Below, piece by piece: positions 1 through 10,004 of a stretch of 64,000 bases of DNA. Position numbers and translations under genes: made by a program. Position 1 is the first letter of the stretch. Each line of letters opens with the position of its first letter. The notes beneath the pieces were generated by a model that was not told where the DNA came from, did no database searches, and saw only the letters and a list, made by a program, of their open reading frames with translations. Source of the DNA: Eleusine coracana subsp. coracana (taxonomy: Eukaryota > Streptophyta > Magnoliopsida > Poales > Poaceae); contig CM064432.1 of assembly GCA_032690845.1 (NCBI GenBank), positions 59,704,071 through 59,768,070 of the forward strand. Direction: 5' to 3'.

Positions 1-1471
1 TGAATCAAAGGACTGAATACCAGTGGCATTCTAATTTATTTCCCGGCATTCTTTTTGGTACATATTGTCTCCCCCTAATGCCGGAAAATTGTCCTCATCG
101 AAGATGCAATCAGCGAACCGGGCAGTGAATGTCCCCTGTAAGAGGCTCGAGGTATTTTATGATTGACGGTGATTTATACCCCACATATATCTCCAATTTC
201 CTATGGGGGCCCATTGATGTACGCTGCGGTGGTGATATCGGTACGTATACAATGCAACCGAATTTTCGCAGATGGGAAATACTTGGTTGATTTCCACGTA
301 CTAACTGCAACGGGGAAGTCGTATGATATGCAGTAGGTCTGATTTGAATCAATTCTACGGCGTGTAAAACCGCATGTCCCCAACTTGATGTTGGTAAATT
401 GCAATTCTGTAACAATGGTCTTGCAATTAATTTTATTCTCTTGATAAGAGATTCGGCTAATCCATTTTGTGTATGTACATAGGGCACAGAGTGCTCTATA
501 TTTATGCCTAGAGCCTTACAATAATTATTGAATGTCCTTGAAGAAAATTCAGCGGCATTATCCAATCTAATGGATTTTATCCCGTGTTCGGGATAATGTG
601 CTCTTAATTTGATAATTTGAGCAATTAACCTTGCAAAAGCATGGTTTCTAGTTGATAGTAGACATACATGTGATCATCTAGTTGATGCATCAATAAGTAC
701 TATGAAGTATCTAAATGGTCCAGTTAATAGATGTATAGGCCCACAAATATCTCCTTGAATGCGTTCAAAAAATTGTAGTGGTTCAGCCTTAATTTTAAGA
801 TAAGAGGGTCTTAAAATCAATTTCTCTGGGGCATATACGGTGCACATAAAATCTTAAGGTTTGGGAAACTTTGTATTTTACATTTGATGATCAATTAAAT
901 TGCTGATAATTTTTCGTATTATCCCTATTCCAGGATGACCAAGGCGATCATGCCAAGTCTTGAAGATATCAAGATTTTGAAAAATTATCTTATATGCAAC
1001 ATGTTGTATCGGTTTGATGTATGTATAGTACAATCCAGTAGATAATGAAGGAATTTGTTCAAGCACTTGCTTGTTATATCCGTTGTTTTTTGTAATGAAT
1101 AGAAATTCATCTTTGTTGTCATTACGTGTTTCAACATGGAAACCATTACGACGGATATCTTTATAACTCAATAGGGTACGAGTTGAGTCAGGATACAGGA
1201 GTGCATCCTCAATTATGAGTTGTGTACCCATAGGCAAAATGATTGTGGCTCGACCCAAACCAACAATCATAGCATCACGGCCTACAATGGTCGTGACATT
1301 ACCCTTACTCTTAGTTAGAGTTTGTAAATATTTCATTTCCCTTAGTATAGTGTTAGTGGTGCAACTATCCACTAAGCAAATTTCTTCCTCCATTTGGATT
1401 GATCCCGTAAGATAATCTATAATGAGTAAATCAAATGTATTTAGATTTGACTCAAAGATTATACAATACAT
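1..1471 (-). pseudogene. pol: copia pol fragment: protease, GAG-pre-integrase, integrase
   Basis: In one minus-strand frame, residues encoded at 1390-1360 contain LVDSCTTNTIL, the protease active-site region with Asp-Ser-Cys where Asp-Ser/Thr-Gly is usual. WHDRLGHPGIG at about 950-910 is the GAG-pre-integrase motif. From about 835 to 110 the integrase core follows, with candidate catalytic acids in GDICGP, RLDNAAEF and TQNGLAES. In-frame stops lie at 878-880, 854-856 and 674-676, the last where the family normally has Trp in STRWSHV. A frameshift near 110-112 moves the reading into another frame, where a further stop follows close to base 20. The fragment is cut by the window edge. Not functional. 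Confidence 0.92.
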
Positions 1472-1596
1472 ACTACATTAAGTAACATATGTCTTAATAC
1501 AAGCTGCAATATAAAATGATAACATTTATTTTACAACACAATACATATATACTATAATATGACTAACATAAACTGAGTCTTGGGGGTATATGGAGA

Positions 1597-2655
1597 CTAT
1601 ATGAGGTCTCCAAACATGTCATTGGATTGAAATTCCATGATCATGTCATCAATGATTGCATGGTTATCCAATGGTGATAGGATCTTGTCATCCACTTGTT
1701 CCGCTGGAACACTCTTGGAGCAACTTGCTTCTGCAGGTTGAGTGTTGAAGTGAGCTTCAAACTTATCCCCGTGTACTTGTTTTCCTTTGCCAATGAATTT
1801 TGGTATAAGTCAACCAAATGCTTAGCAGTATGGCACTTCTTTGTAATATGATTATTACAACCACATCTTTGACAAACTTGAGAGTTGTCATTGTGGACTT
1901 GTTTCTTGAAAGTGCTTTTACCTTTGTAAGGACCTCGGTTATTTTGTCTCTTATTCTTGGCCCATTTCCCCTTGAAGTGTTTCTTCTTCTTTCCACCAAA
2001 GTTATTGTTATTCTGAACTTTGTGGTGTACTTCTGGTAGTGGAGCAGCACCCACAGGGCGCATTTGATGGTTCTTTTTTAAGAGCTCATCATGCTTTTCT
2101 GCTTGAAGTAGATTGTAGATTAGTTCAAAATACTTGGTGTATCCTCAGTTCCGGTATTGCTGTTGCAACAACCGGTTTGAAGGGAGAAATGTGGACAAGG
2201 TCTTTTCGATCATCTCTGCATCATTCACTGGTTGATCATAAAAACAAAGTTTTGAGCAAATCTTGTGGACAGCAGAGTTGTAATTTGTGACGGATTTGAA
2301 ATCCATGAGACGAAGTAGCGACCACTCTCGCTTTGCTTCAGGCAGAATTACCGCCTTTTGTTGTTCATATCGATCTTTGAGTGCAACCCAAAGAGCCCTT
2401 GGATCCTCTTCCATCATGTACTCATTTTTGAGATCATGATGGAGATGGTGCCGCATAAAGTGTAATGCAGCAAATTTGGTTGTTTCTAGAATTGCTTGGG
2501 CTTGATCTTGATTATTGAGATCGGCTTGTTGGATAGCACCAATCCAACCTTTGGATGAAAGATAGATCTTTACATCAGTAGCCCATGTCAGATAGTTGTT
2601 ACCATCCGGTGCAAGTTGAGTGAAATCTTTGTTGGCAATATGAGTCGTATCCTAC
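1597..2655 (-). pseudogene. gag: copia gag polyprotein, broken
   Basis: Translation from about 2655 gives a UBN2/Retrotran_gag_2-type N-terminal domain (PDGNNYLTWATDVKIYL, then ALHFMRHHLHHDLKNEY), the usual copia gag core. After a TGA at 2145-2147, best explained as a CGA-to-TGA change, the same frame continues into a basic stretch and a CCHC zinc knuckle, C-x2-C-x4-H-x4-C, at about 1880-1835. Near 1700-1740 the reading shifts to another frame that runs to a TAG at 1597-1599. A TAG lies directly before the gag core at about 2656-2658, so the true start is unclear; it may come from the leader by splicing or have been lost. Confidence 0.88.
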
Positions 2656-2659
2656 ATGA

Positions 2660-3585
2660 AAGATTCATGTATGAAATTAATTTACTATGGTAAATTAAGT
2701 AATATGTGATGCTGTAAATCATGCAAAAATATTTGAATACAAGAGAATCTTGTTTCAATTATAGGTATATGGACCACAAAAATGAGCAATGTAATTGCTA
2801 CTAATATGTTGTTAAATTCCGGAGGGAATATATGATTTTAACAACACATAGTCATTATTTTGTGGGAATTTTGGATGTATGGTTTATAAGATGATCATCA
2901 TAGAAATGATGTAAACCTTTAATAATGAACCATAATCTTTAAGATTATAATATATGATTTTTTTCCATTATTTTGTTGAGTCCAAAATTATTTGAATATA
3001 CCATTAAATTATTTTGCATGTTATCTACTTAATTTAATAAAGTAGAATGATATTTATTACATAATGAGGAGTCATATATGTAATATGTTATTTTCTGTAT
3101 GTGTTAAAAATTAAGATCGGAAGATCAAATAAAATATTTGTGACGATAATATTACCACAGTAATATAAATAATAGCATCCTTAAAATAATTAGGTGCTAA
3201 TACTAGACCTGAGGGTCTACATACAATTATTACACAAATATTTTACAAGGTGCATCACCAATACAAAAAACTATAGGGTCTAAAGCATAACATGACAACT
3301 AAAATAACTAAATAAAAGAGAAACGTAATTTCATAGAAGCCTGAGGGCTTTTCGGCAAAATTCCTTGCGCTAGGCCTTTGGGCTTTTTTTTTTGTTTTAG
3401 CCTGTGGGCTTTTCTTTTGCTTGGCCCATAGGCCCATAACCAGAGGAAGGAGCAGTCAGCGATATAAAAGGGTGAGCGTGCGGTTAGAGTTAGGATTTCC
3501 CTAACCGCTACTCCCCATCCACCGCCGCCGGCGGCCTGCCGCCTCAGATCTACTGCCCCCGCACCCCCTCTGTGTTGTCGCGTGC
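2660..3585. other. Element leader, AT-rich part, no gene seen
   Basis: Bases 2660-3250 are AT-rich with no frame of note. Bases 3255-3440 carry short repeats of AAAGCCC(A/T)CAGGC type on the minus strand. An imperfect dyad around CGGTTAGAG and CCTAACCG lies at 3480-3507. A plus-strand TATAAAAGGG lies at about 3463-3472, but no supported gene follows it. Confidence 0.5.
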
Positions 3586-4433
3586 TTAGTCGGAGGTAGG
3601 GCCCGGCGTGGCCGGGCTTGGAGCACCGTCCGGAAGCCCCGGGCGCCGGTCGACGGCCACCATGGGGCGGAGGCCCCGGAGCAAGACGCTTGGCGGTGGG
3701 AGCGCCGAGGGCACCGGGCTAGGGGCCGTTGCCGCCGCCAAGACCTCGGAGGAGGACGGTGCCATCGCAACCTTAGAGGAGGCAGAGAAGAACGGCGGCA
3801 CGCCGTGTCGAGCCGCCATGGTGCCGGGCCCGACCTGCGGGCCAAAGCCGGCGCCTGCCGGTGGGTTGTTGAGGTCAAAGACCTCGCCGGTTGGAGGATC
3901 CAAGATGGTGACACTGTCGTAGGGCCCACCCCTACGGCTCATACGAAAGACGATTCGTCGACGTGGTGGCTCCTCGGGCGGCGTCGGCGTCGGCAGGCGA
4001 GCAACCCCGGAGGAGGTTCCCTCGCCCGGATCTGCCATGGGCAGAGGCGGGAAGAACCGCGGCACGTGGTCCACGTCGTTGACGAGCCCGCTGCTGTACA
4101 GTGGAGTAGCATCTCCTCCGACGAGGTGCTGCTGTCGGAGGCGGCCGGTGGTGCCGGTGTTGCAAGGCGGTGGAAAACGCTGCGGCGTCCACGGCCCTGG
4201 GCTCCTTCCGGATTACGGAGGCCTCTATAGACGTTCCTGCGAGCAGGGCCACGGCCCCAGAAAGGGCGACGCCCCCTGGTGAAGCCAAGGCGACGACCTC
4301 CATTGAAGGCCTGGCGAGCACGACAGGCGAACCGCCTGCAGTTGAAGTTGTGGCGGAGGCCAGAGAAGAAACGATGTCCAGGACCCGAAACGGGAACGAA
4401 GAACAAGATGAAAGGTGAGTTTCTGGGATCCAT
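3586..4433 (-). other. GC-rich leader ORF region between copia LTR and gag
   Basis: On the element strand an ORF opens at 4433, about 107 bases inside the LTR, and runs 164 codons to 3939. Its first half is very rich in Arg and Gly (FTRGRRPFWGRGPARRNVY). A second overlapping frame is open 4074-3586 and is rich in Pro and Ser. The region is far more GC-rich than the AT-rich gag and pol around it. I recognise no domain. It could be an additional element gene before gag, a captured host fragment, or non-coding leader whose high GC leaves frames open. No single frame covers it, so I do not call a protein. Confidence 0.4.
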
Positions 4434-4539
4434 CTTACCCAGATGAATGAAGTCCGGCAGTGGACCGCATTGTGTGAAGTCCCTTCGTGGACTCCGGTTG
4501 TTCTGGCCGATTAGCGGCAGAGTCTAAGTGATGATAACG

Positions 4540-4753
4540 TATTTAGAAATGAGATTAGGGAATCAAGAGTGTTCTTTCATTGATACAGATGGTTTACATT
4601 TATACCCAGCCAACAGTCGGACGCGTCCTCTGGGGTGGTGGTCCCCGAAATATTTACACATGTGATATAATATGAAATGATCTCTCTATCTAATTAATCA
4701 CTAATTATATAATTAATTAAGTTAATTGATCATTAACGGGACGTTTCATAACA
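4540..4753 (-). repeat. 5' LTR of the copia element
   Basis: On the minus strand it begins TGTTATGAAACGTCC at 4753, has a TATA-like GGGTATAAATG near 4605-4595, followed by AATGAAAGAACAC, and ends near CTAAATA at about 4541, just before CGTTATCATCAC. The expected terminal CA appears mutated to TA. About 214 bp, a short LTR. The partner LTR is outside the window, so the ends are inferred from motifs only. Confidence 0.7.
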
Positions 4754-4887
4754 TACTACTTGTTGTCGAAGGTCCTCATCAGGGAAGAGGGCAACGACAA
4801 TCCACCAAACGCCTAACATAATCAAGTTTCTCCTCATAAATTTAAACCAACAAGTGTCAGTTTGCATATTACAGTACTCCTCTATAA

Positions 4888-5012
4888 GACTTTGTTTGGA
4901 TACTAAATAATACACTCCAATCCATATGAATTAAGAGGGATTGAAAGAAAATTTAGTTCATCTTCTATCTCAATCCACTCCAATATGGATTGGAGATTAC
5001 ACAAACAAGATC
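4888..5012. mobile_element. Tourist-like (PIF/Harbinger) MITE, 125 bp
   Basis: The left end reads GACTTTGTTTGG and the reverse complement of the right end reads GATCTTGTTTGT. Both are followed inward by matching CTCCAATCCATAT stretches. A TAA trinucleotide flanks each side (4885-4887 and 5013-5015), as expected for this superfamily. There is no coding capacity. Confidence 0.65.
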
Positions 5013-5015
5013 TAA

Positions 5016-8000
5016 GAGTTGCTGGTTCGTTTCTAGCATAATAATGCTGCCGCTTCGGTTCGAAATTACAGAGAGAGAAAAAAAAACTGTTAGGTGTTGT
5101 TCGGATCTAGAAAATTAATTGTTAGTTGAATACTTTTAGTCCCATCCACCCATGAGGATTTAATAAGATAACTAATTATTAGCCAAACGGATGGACTGTT
5201 AGTCAAAGAACCTACTACCTGATAGATACAAATTTGGAGTATCTGTTTAATTTTTCTACCTCTCTAATTTTAGTCAAGACCAAAGCAGGCTTCTATCTTA
5301 CATTCCGGACTAACAATTAATATAGCCTTCAATGTGGGCCATTTAGAGCTTGTTTGTTTGAGTTTTTGGAATTTTTTTCAGGTTCAAAAGCCATGTAAAA
5401 TGCAAATGAACCAATATTTTTGAACGTAATTTTCTGATGTAAAAACCATTTTTATAAAGGTCCAAATTGTAAAAATTCTACGCCTTCAGATAGTACGCAT
5501 TGAACATCGCGCAGGTGTTCATGAGCGCCAGCAACCCCCTACTCCTTTCTCTTTTCTAACAAAAGCAGGCTTAGCAACGTTACGAGGAGGTCAAAGGCAA
5601 TTGGAATTGATTGAAGCGGACCTTGGCGTGCGCGCGATTAAAAGAGTAAAAAAAAGTCAACCCGTGGAATTTGTCAACCACATAAATATTGGTACCAGCA
5701 GCTCATCGGCCTATGTCAACGTCAGAGACCGGAGCGCCGCATTGTACTATATGGATTCATTGGAAATTTTCTTTGTGACCGTCTCTTGCCGGCGATCCCT
5801 ACAGATACATTCACCCTGGCTAGCTCGATCAACAGCGTGTACGTACACTGGCTGCAACTTGCAGAACTCTGTATATAGTGTACTACAATTCGTTGACTCT
5901 CATATGTCAACGACTTGAGAGACCTGCTGAACCGTAGATGTAGGCTAAGAGGAATCTGTTGGGTCAATTCAAAACACAGTAGTAGATACCTAATAATGCG
6001 CGCTTTTGGCAAAGCTGATCATCTCTTCCGGTCGTCGACAGAAATGACGCGGCGATTGAGCGGAAAGGAAAAAGCGTAGCACAGGTGGTATCACGTCAGA
6101 GACGCGCGGCCACAAGCTGACCACCAAAAAGACCAGGGAACGCACCTCCGGCGCTTGCTTCCTGCTACTGCCCAAAAGGGTAGGAGTAAGGCGCAACATT
6201 GGACGCACAGGCACAGTGCGATGCAACTTTGTTCTGCCTCTCCAACGTGCAGTCGTGCAGATGGCACCACAATCCTACTGCTCCGGGCAACTCTTGGCCT
6301 AGTCAAATGAAAACCTACATCGTGCGTGCCGCATGCGTAGGCGCACGACGCTAAATGCGCCCTGGCCTGGGACCAACAATGCGCGGCACTTGGGGCTCTA
6401 GAGGTGGACCGCATCATTTTTATTTTTATTGCAAGAAAAACAAATTACGAGGAAGGTGGATCGCATTCGCATCATGTATAATACGTACGCATGCGCAGAT
6501 CCAGGCGCGCGAGTGGACAGTGGGGGAAACTGGCTCCGCTGGATCGTGCGATTCCGCTGCTGCCGAAGTGTGTGAGTGTGCCGTGCAAATGATCTGTTCT
6601 ATTCGGTCCATCGGAGTCAAGGCAAAAATAGGCATGGGCGCACCACGCGTGCCAAATCATATCGCTGGAAGAATAGAGTGAGAGAGCCAGCGGGAGGTGC
6701 ATGCACGCTCTACCCACCGAACCTCATCACCACATGATCTCATTAACCTGAGGGTCGTGTCGTCATGGCCACGGTGTCCAGAAGTTTCGTCGATCAGGAT
6801 CTGGCCTCGGCTAGGTATAGTAGCCTAGGTGGCACTGCTTTATCGATCCAGTGTACCGTAAGCTAGATGTTGATGATGCCAGGCAGTGATCGTTGCCAGC
6901 AGAAGCCAAGAGGATGATAAGTTTCGCGGGACCACGCACGTCTCTACTAGTACATACTGAGAGAGATGGAGCCTCGGCCCGTTCCGTTGCATCCATGCTA
7001 GTAGTAGTACTACTACTCTGGTGGGATTGGACCGGAAGCCTTTGAATGCTCTGTTTTGTTCCCCTGCTGTGCCCGCATGCAGCGCACCTGCGCGGCCGCA
7101 GTTAACGTCGCCCCCGGTTTCGTTTGGATCGGGTGGACGGTTCCGTGGACTTGGACTTGCCCCGCTGGTTCGGTTCCGCAACGACGCATCGGATACGGCA
7201 GTTGCTGCTGGTTCGGTACTGAACTTCCGATGATGCGCACGCAGCTGATGATTTCGGCGGAAAGCAGAGCCTGACACCGTGACACGACATCAGTGAAACA
7301 CGAAAGCCGGGAGGTCCGTCGCGACCTTTTTTTTTTTTTGAGCCAAGGTTCGTCGCGACTTGGATGGACCAACTCGTGCGTGTATTATCAGGGCTGACGC
7401 GTTGCGCTCGGCCTTCGCGGACGGATGGGCTGCGGTGGGCCGTGTCGCGGCCTGTCGTTCCTTTCTTCCACGGTTTTTTTCTCCGCGTGCACCGCGCATG
7501 ATCCAACCAAAGGCATGACGGCATGACGCTCAATCGGTTGGAGTACTTGCTTCCGTCGTGTGATTCGACCGTCATCATCTAAATGCTATTTTGACTTTCA
7601 GTTTCAGATCACGGCTTTTAACGGAGAATTGCCTTCTCTGCTTTTATTCCTGGCCGTAATGCTGCACGGCTCCGTGTCGTCTTGACACACACAAGCTGCC
7701 AAGCTGGATGGCATCAGAACTCCGATACGAGTGAAACCGCAGAGGTCTCTGCTGCTGAAGCAGCAGCTCTTCTGAGAATCCACAGATGGCTGGACCAAGA
7801 GTAAGCACATGCCAGCATCAGCGCATCACTGGGAATACTGCAGATTGCCGTTCTTTCCTTGTGTTTCTGTTCGTTGGTGCCATCAAGCAATCTCACGCGG
7901 TGGTCAGGAGGAGAAACACGGTCAAGTGTAAGCTGGTGAAAGGCATGGCAGCTCTGAAGCAGATGGTGAGCAGTTCCTCCGTGTTTTTCCCAGTCTGAAC

Positions 8001-8376
8001 TCGAACCAAATTCATTCGTGCCAACATTTCAGATTTTTTTTTCCCCCGTGTCTGAATATTCAGATTGTTGAGTTAATAAGGACCACGACGGCCTCAAATC
8101 CCAGCGGCTCTGCCTTGCCATTGATGTCAAGCAATGCACTGTATGATATGAACGTCTGCAGCACTGATTCATCCCCGTCTCGCTCGGAGGATGACTCGGT
8201 GAACAGGTCATTCTGACGGCACCAAAGATGAATCAGTATTGCGTATGAAGCGTGTCTCGTGAGATTTGCGGCAGAAACTTTGTTTTCTACTACTTCTGGT
8301 CTCTGTAGCTTGAAACAAAAACCTCTCTGTCATCGGTGTTTCTCTTCTCTACTTCTCTGTCTACACAATCCCCTTC
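5016..8376. other. Intergenic, no supported gene
   Basis: The open frames here are short, overlap on both strands and show no recognisable domain. Around 5091-5215 a segment with GGTGTTGTTCGGAT looks like a decayed MITE, but I could not find a matching right end. The remainder, 5220-8376, shows mixed composition without clear repeats or splice-linked exons. Confidence 0.5.
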
Positions 8377-8850
8377 AGCGCGAAATTTTGCAGAATGGTT
8401 TGCCGATCACTTTGTTGTGGGTTTCCCAGTCGAAAGCTAATCGTAGACGCGTTCTGTGTTTAGGTATCAGGTAAAAGGGGATGGGTGGGTGGTCGGTATT
8501 TGAAACAACGACCTCCCCGTCAACATTTTTTAATTTTTTTTTTAATTCCCACTCAGGTTTCGTATGCGTTCGAAATTTTGCAGTGCGGTGCGCAGTCGTA
8601 CTCCCTACATGCCTCTCCCATTTACTGCAGATTTTTCTGGTGCTTATTCTGGGCTTACGCGAATGAATTGATGGAGAGGGTGGTTCTCGGGCGTATCTCC
8701 AGGCTCCGTGAATTTTCGAAGGATTTTTCTCGGTGTTTCGCGTATAAAAGCCAATTGGAGGAGGGGCAAGGGTGGTAGCTATTTCAAAATTGGTATAATG
8801 ACCCACCCCCGAGATTCTCCAGCATGAAGTTTTGCAGAATAAAGCGCAGC
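8377..8850. repeat. Degenerate tandem-like repeat, two to three units
   Basis: The phrase GAAATTTTGCAG or a close variant recurs at about 8382, 8570 and 8828. A second shared block, GG(G/T)GGTGG(T)(A/C)G(C/G)TATTT, occurs near 8488 and 8770. This suggests two to three diverged copies of a repeat of roughly 190-260 bp. No open frame spans them convincingly and the family is not recognised. Confidence 0.4.
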
Positions 8851-9927
8851 GAGACTCTCACGCTGGTCGTGTTTACCGGAGAGCTCCCCCAAGTTGGTCG
8901 TGTTTAATTAACCAGCTGTTGAGGATCCGGCACGACAGAGCTGCCGCACTGGAGCGAGCGAGCTCACCGTTGAATGGCTACACTCACTGGCACACGGAGC
9001 AGATGGTACGGTACAACGAGGAGGAAAAGGCGTGGCCGTCGGGGCTCGCAAACGAGCGGCGCAACTGGGGAGGACTAGGCCGGAAGCGGCGGAATGGCCG
9101 AGGAGCCGCGGGCTGGGCTCACTGCAGTAACACAAATATGACAAAGTGGGCCGGAATTCCCACGGCCGCGGTCCCAGGTTGGATCGCGACCAATAATCCC
9201 GATCCAAATTAGGGGCCGGTTTGACTTAGCCCGTTTACGAATAACCATGGCCCAGTTTAGATCGCGCTGCTAGCCGAAAGGCCGTTCGGTGCGTGGACCC
9301 GTAGAAGGCCAGGTCAGAATATTTGACCGAGCCTCACTTTACTGCACTGTGGTGAAACCCGATCAGAACTGCGCAAGGTTGATCGAACGGCTGTCCGTTG
9401 TTCGAACCCCCACCGAATCATGCTGCGGCTGCCCTGGCTCGCCGCCGCCGCGCCCCGGTGCCTCTCACCGGAGCTACGCCGCCTTCCGGAGCAATGGTAG
9501 AGAGGAGTCCCCCAGGCGTGCAGTGGAGTGGATAGAGCAAGACGGGAACTTGGGGTTGCATCACGGCGGCTGTGACGGAGCGCCGCGTCGGAAGGCTGGT
9601 GAACTGAGGCGCGGCACCACCCGTCTCAACCAAAAGGTTAGCTGACATCGTCACCGTTCAAAAATTCCACCAACAGAAAATGCAACCATGGTACTTCTTT
9701 CATCTGATGACTGCATCAGAGCAGCAGATCCGAATCCAACGCTAGAACAGATTGATAAGTCAAACGGCTCTCTTATGATGCAAATATGTTACTAGTACAA
9801 CATACAGTATTGACAAGCACGCCAATGGTCAAAACCACATTCTAGCATTCTTGTTTAGATCTCTGCATCCTAACAGAATAAATGCTAAGTACATCATCAC
9901 ACTAACAATAAGTCAATCAAAAAAAAA
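8851..9927. other. Intergenic 3' of the IRKI-like gene, no gene seen
   Basis: Overlapping open frames on both strands at 8832-9212 and 9289-9654 reflect GC-rich composition. Bases 9060-9210 resemble the tandem repeat at 58788-59150, including an inverted repeat with arms TTGGATCGCG (9179-9188) and CCCGATCCAA (9198-9207). Confidence 0.5.
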
Positions 9928-9955
9928 GGGGGGGGGGGGGGGGGGGGGGGGGGGG
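9928..9955. repeat. Poly-G tract, 28 nt
   Basis: An uninterrupted run of 28 G after an A-run. It sits 49 nt beyond the stop codon of the IRKI-like gene, so that mRNA, read from the minus strand, would carry a C28 tract in its 3' UTR if the UTR extends this far. Length is likely unstable and may be affected by sequencing. Confidence 0.9.
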
Positions 9956-10004
9956 AAGGAGGGAGGGGCCAACCACCGATCAGCACTAGATGTATGCTAC
10001 GGAT

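Larger units (their letters stand above)
1..4753 (-). mobile_element. Decayed Ty1/copia LTR retrotransposon, 5' part, running off the left edge
   Basis: Read on the minus strand the order is 5' LTR (about 4753-4540), a 1.9-kb leader, gag (about 2655-1597) and the start of pol (1471 to beyond base 1) with protease, GAG-pre-integrase and integrase regions. Protease-integrase before reverse transcriptase is the copia order; reverse transcriptase and the 3' LTR would lie left of the window. The reading frames carry several in-frame stops and at least two frameshifts, so this copy is dead. The short LTR and the ATACGTTATCA motif at the LTR/leader junction resemble the Ale/Retrofit lineage, which is an inference. 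The superfamily assignment is secure. Confidence 0.93.

Noticed and set aside
3460..3510. Plus-strand TATAAAAGGG followed by leader-like sequence, as a host promoter
   Set aside because: It lies within the copia element and no supported plus-strand gene follows.
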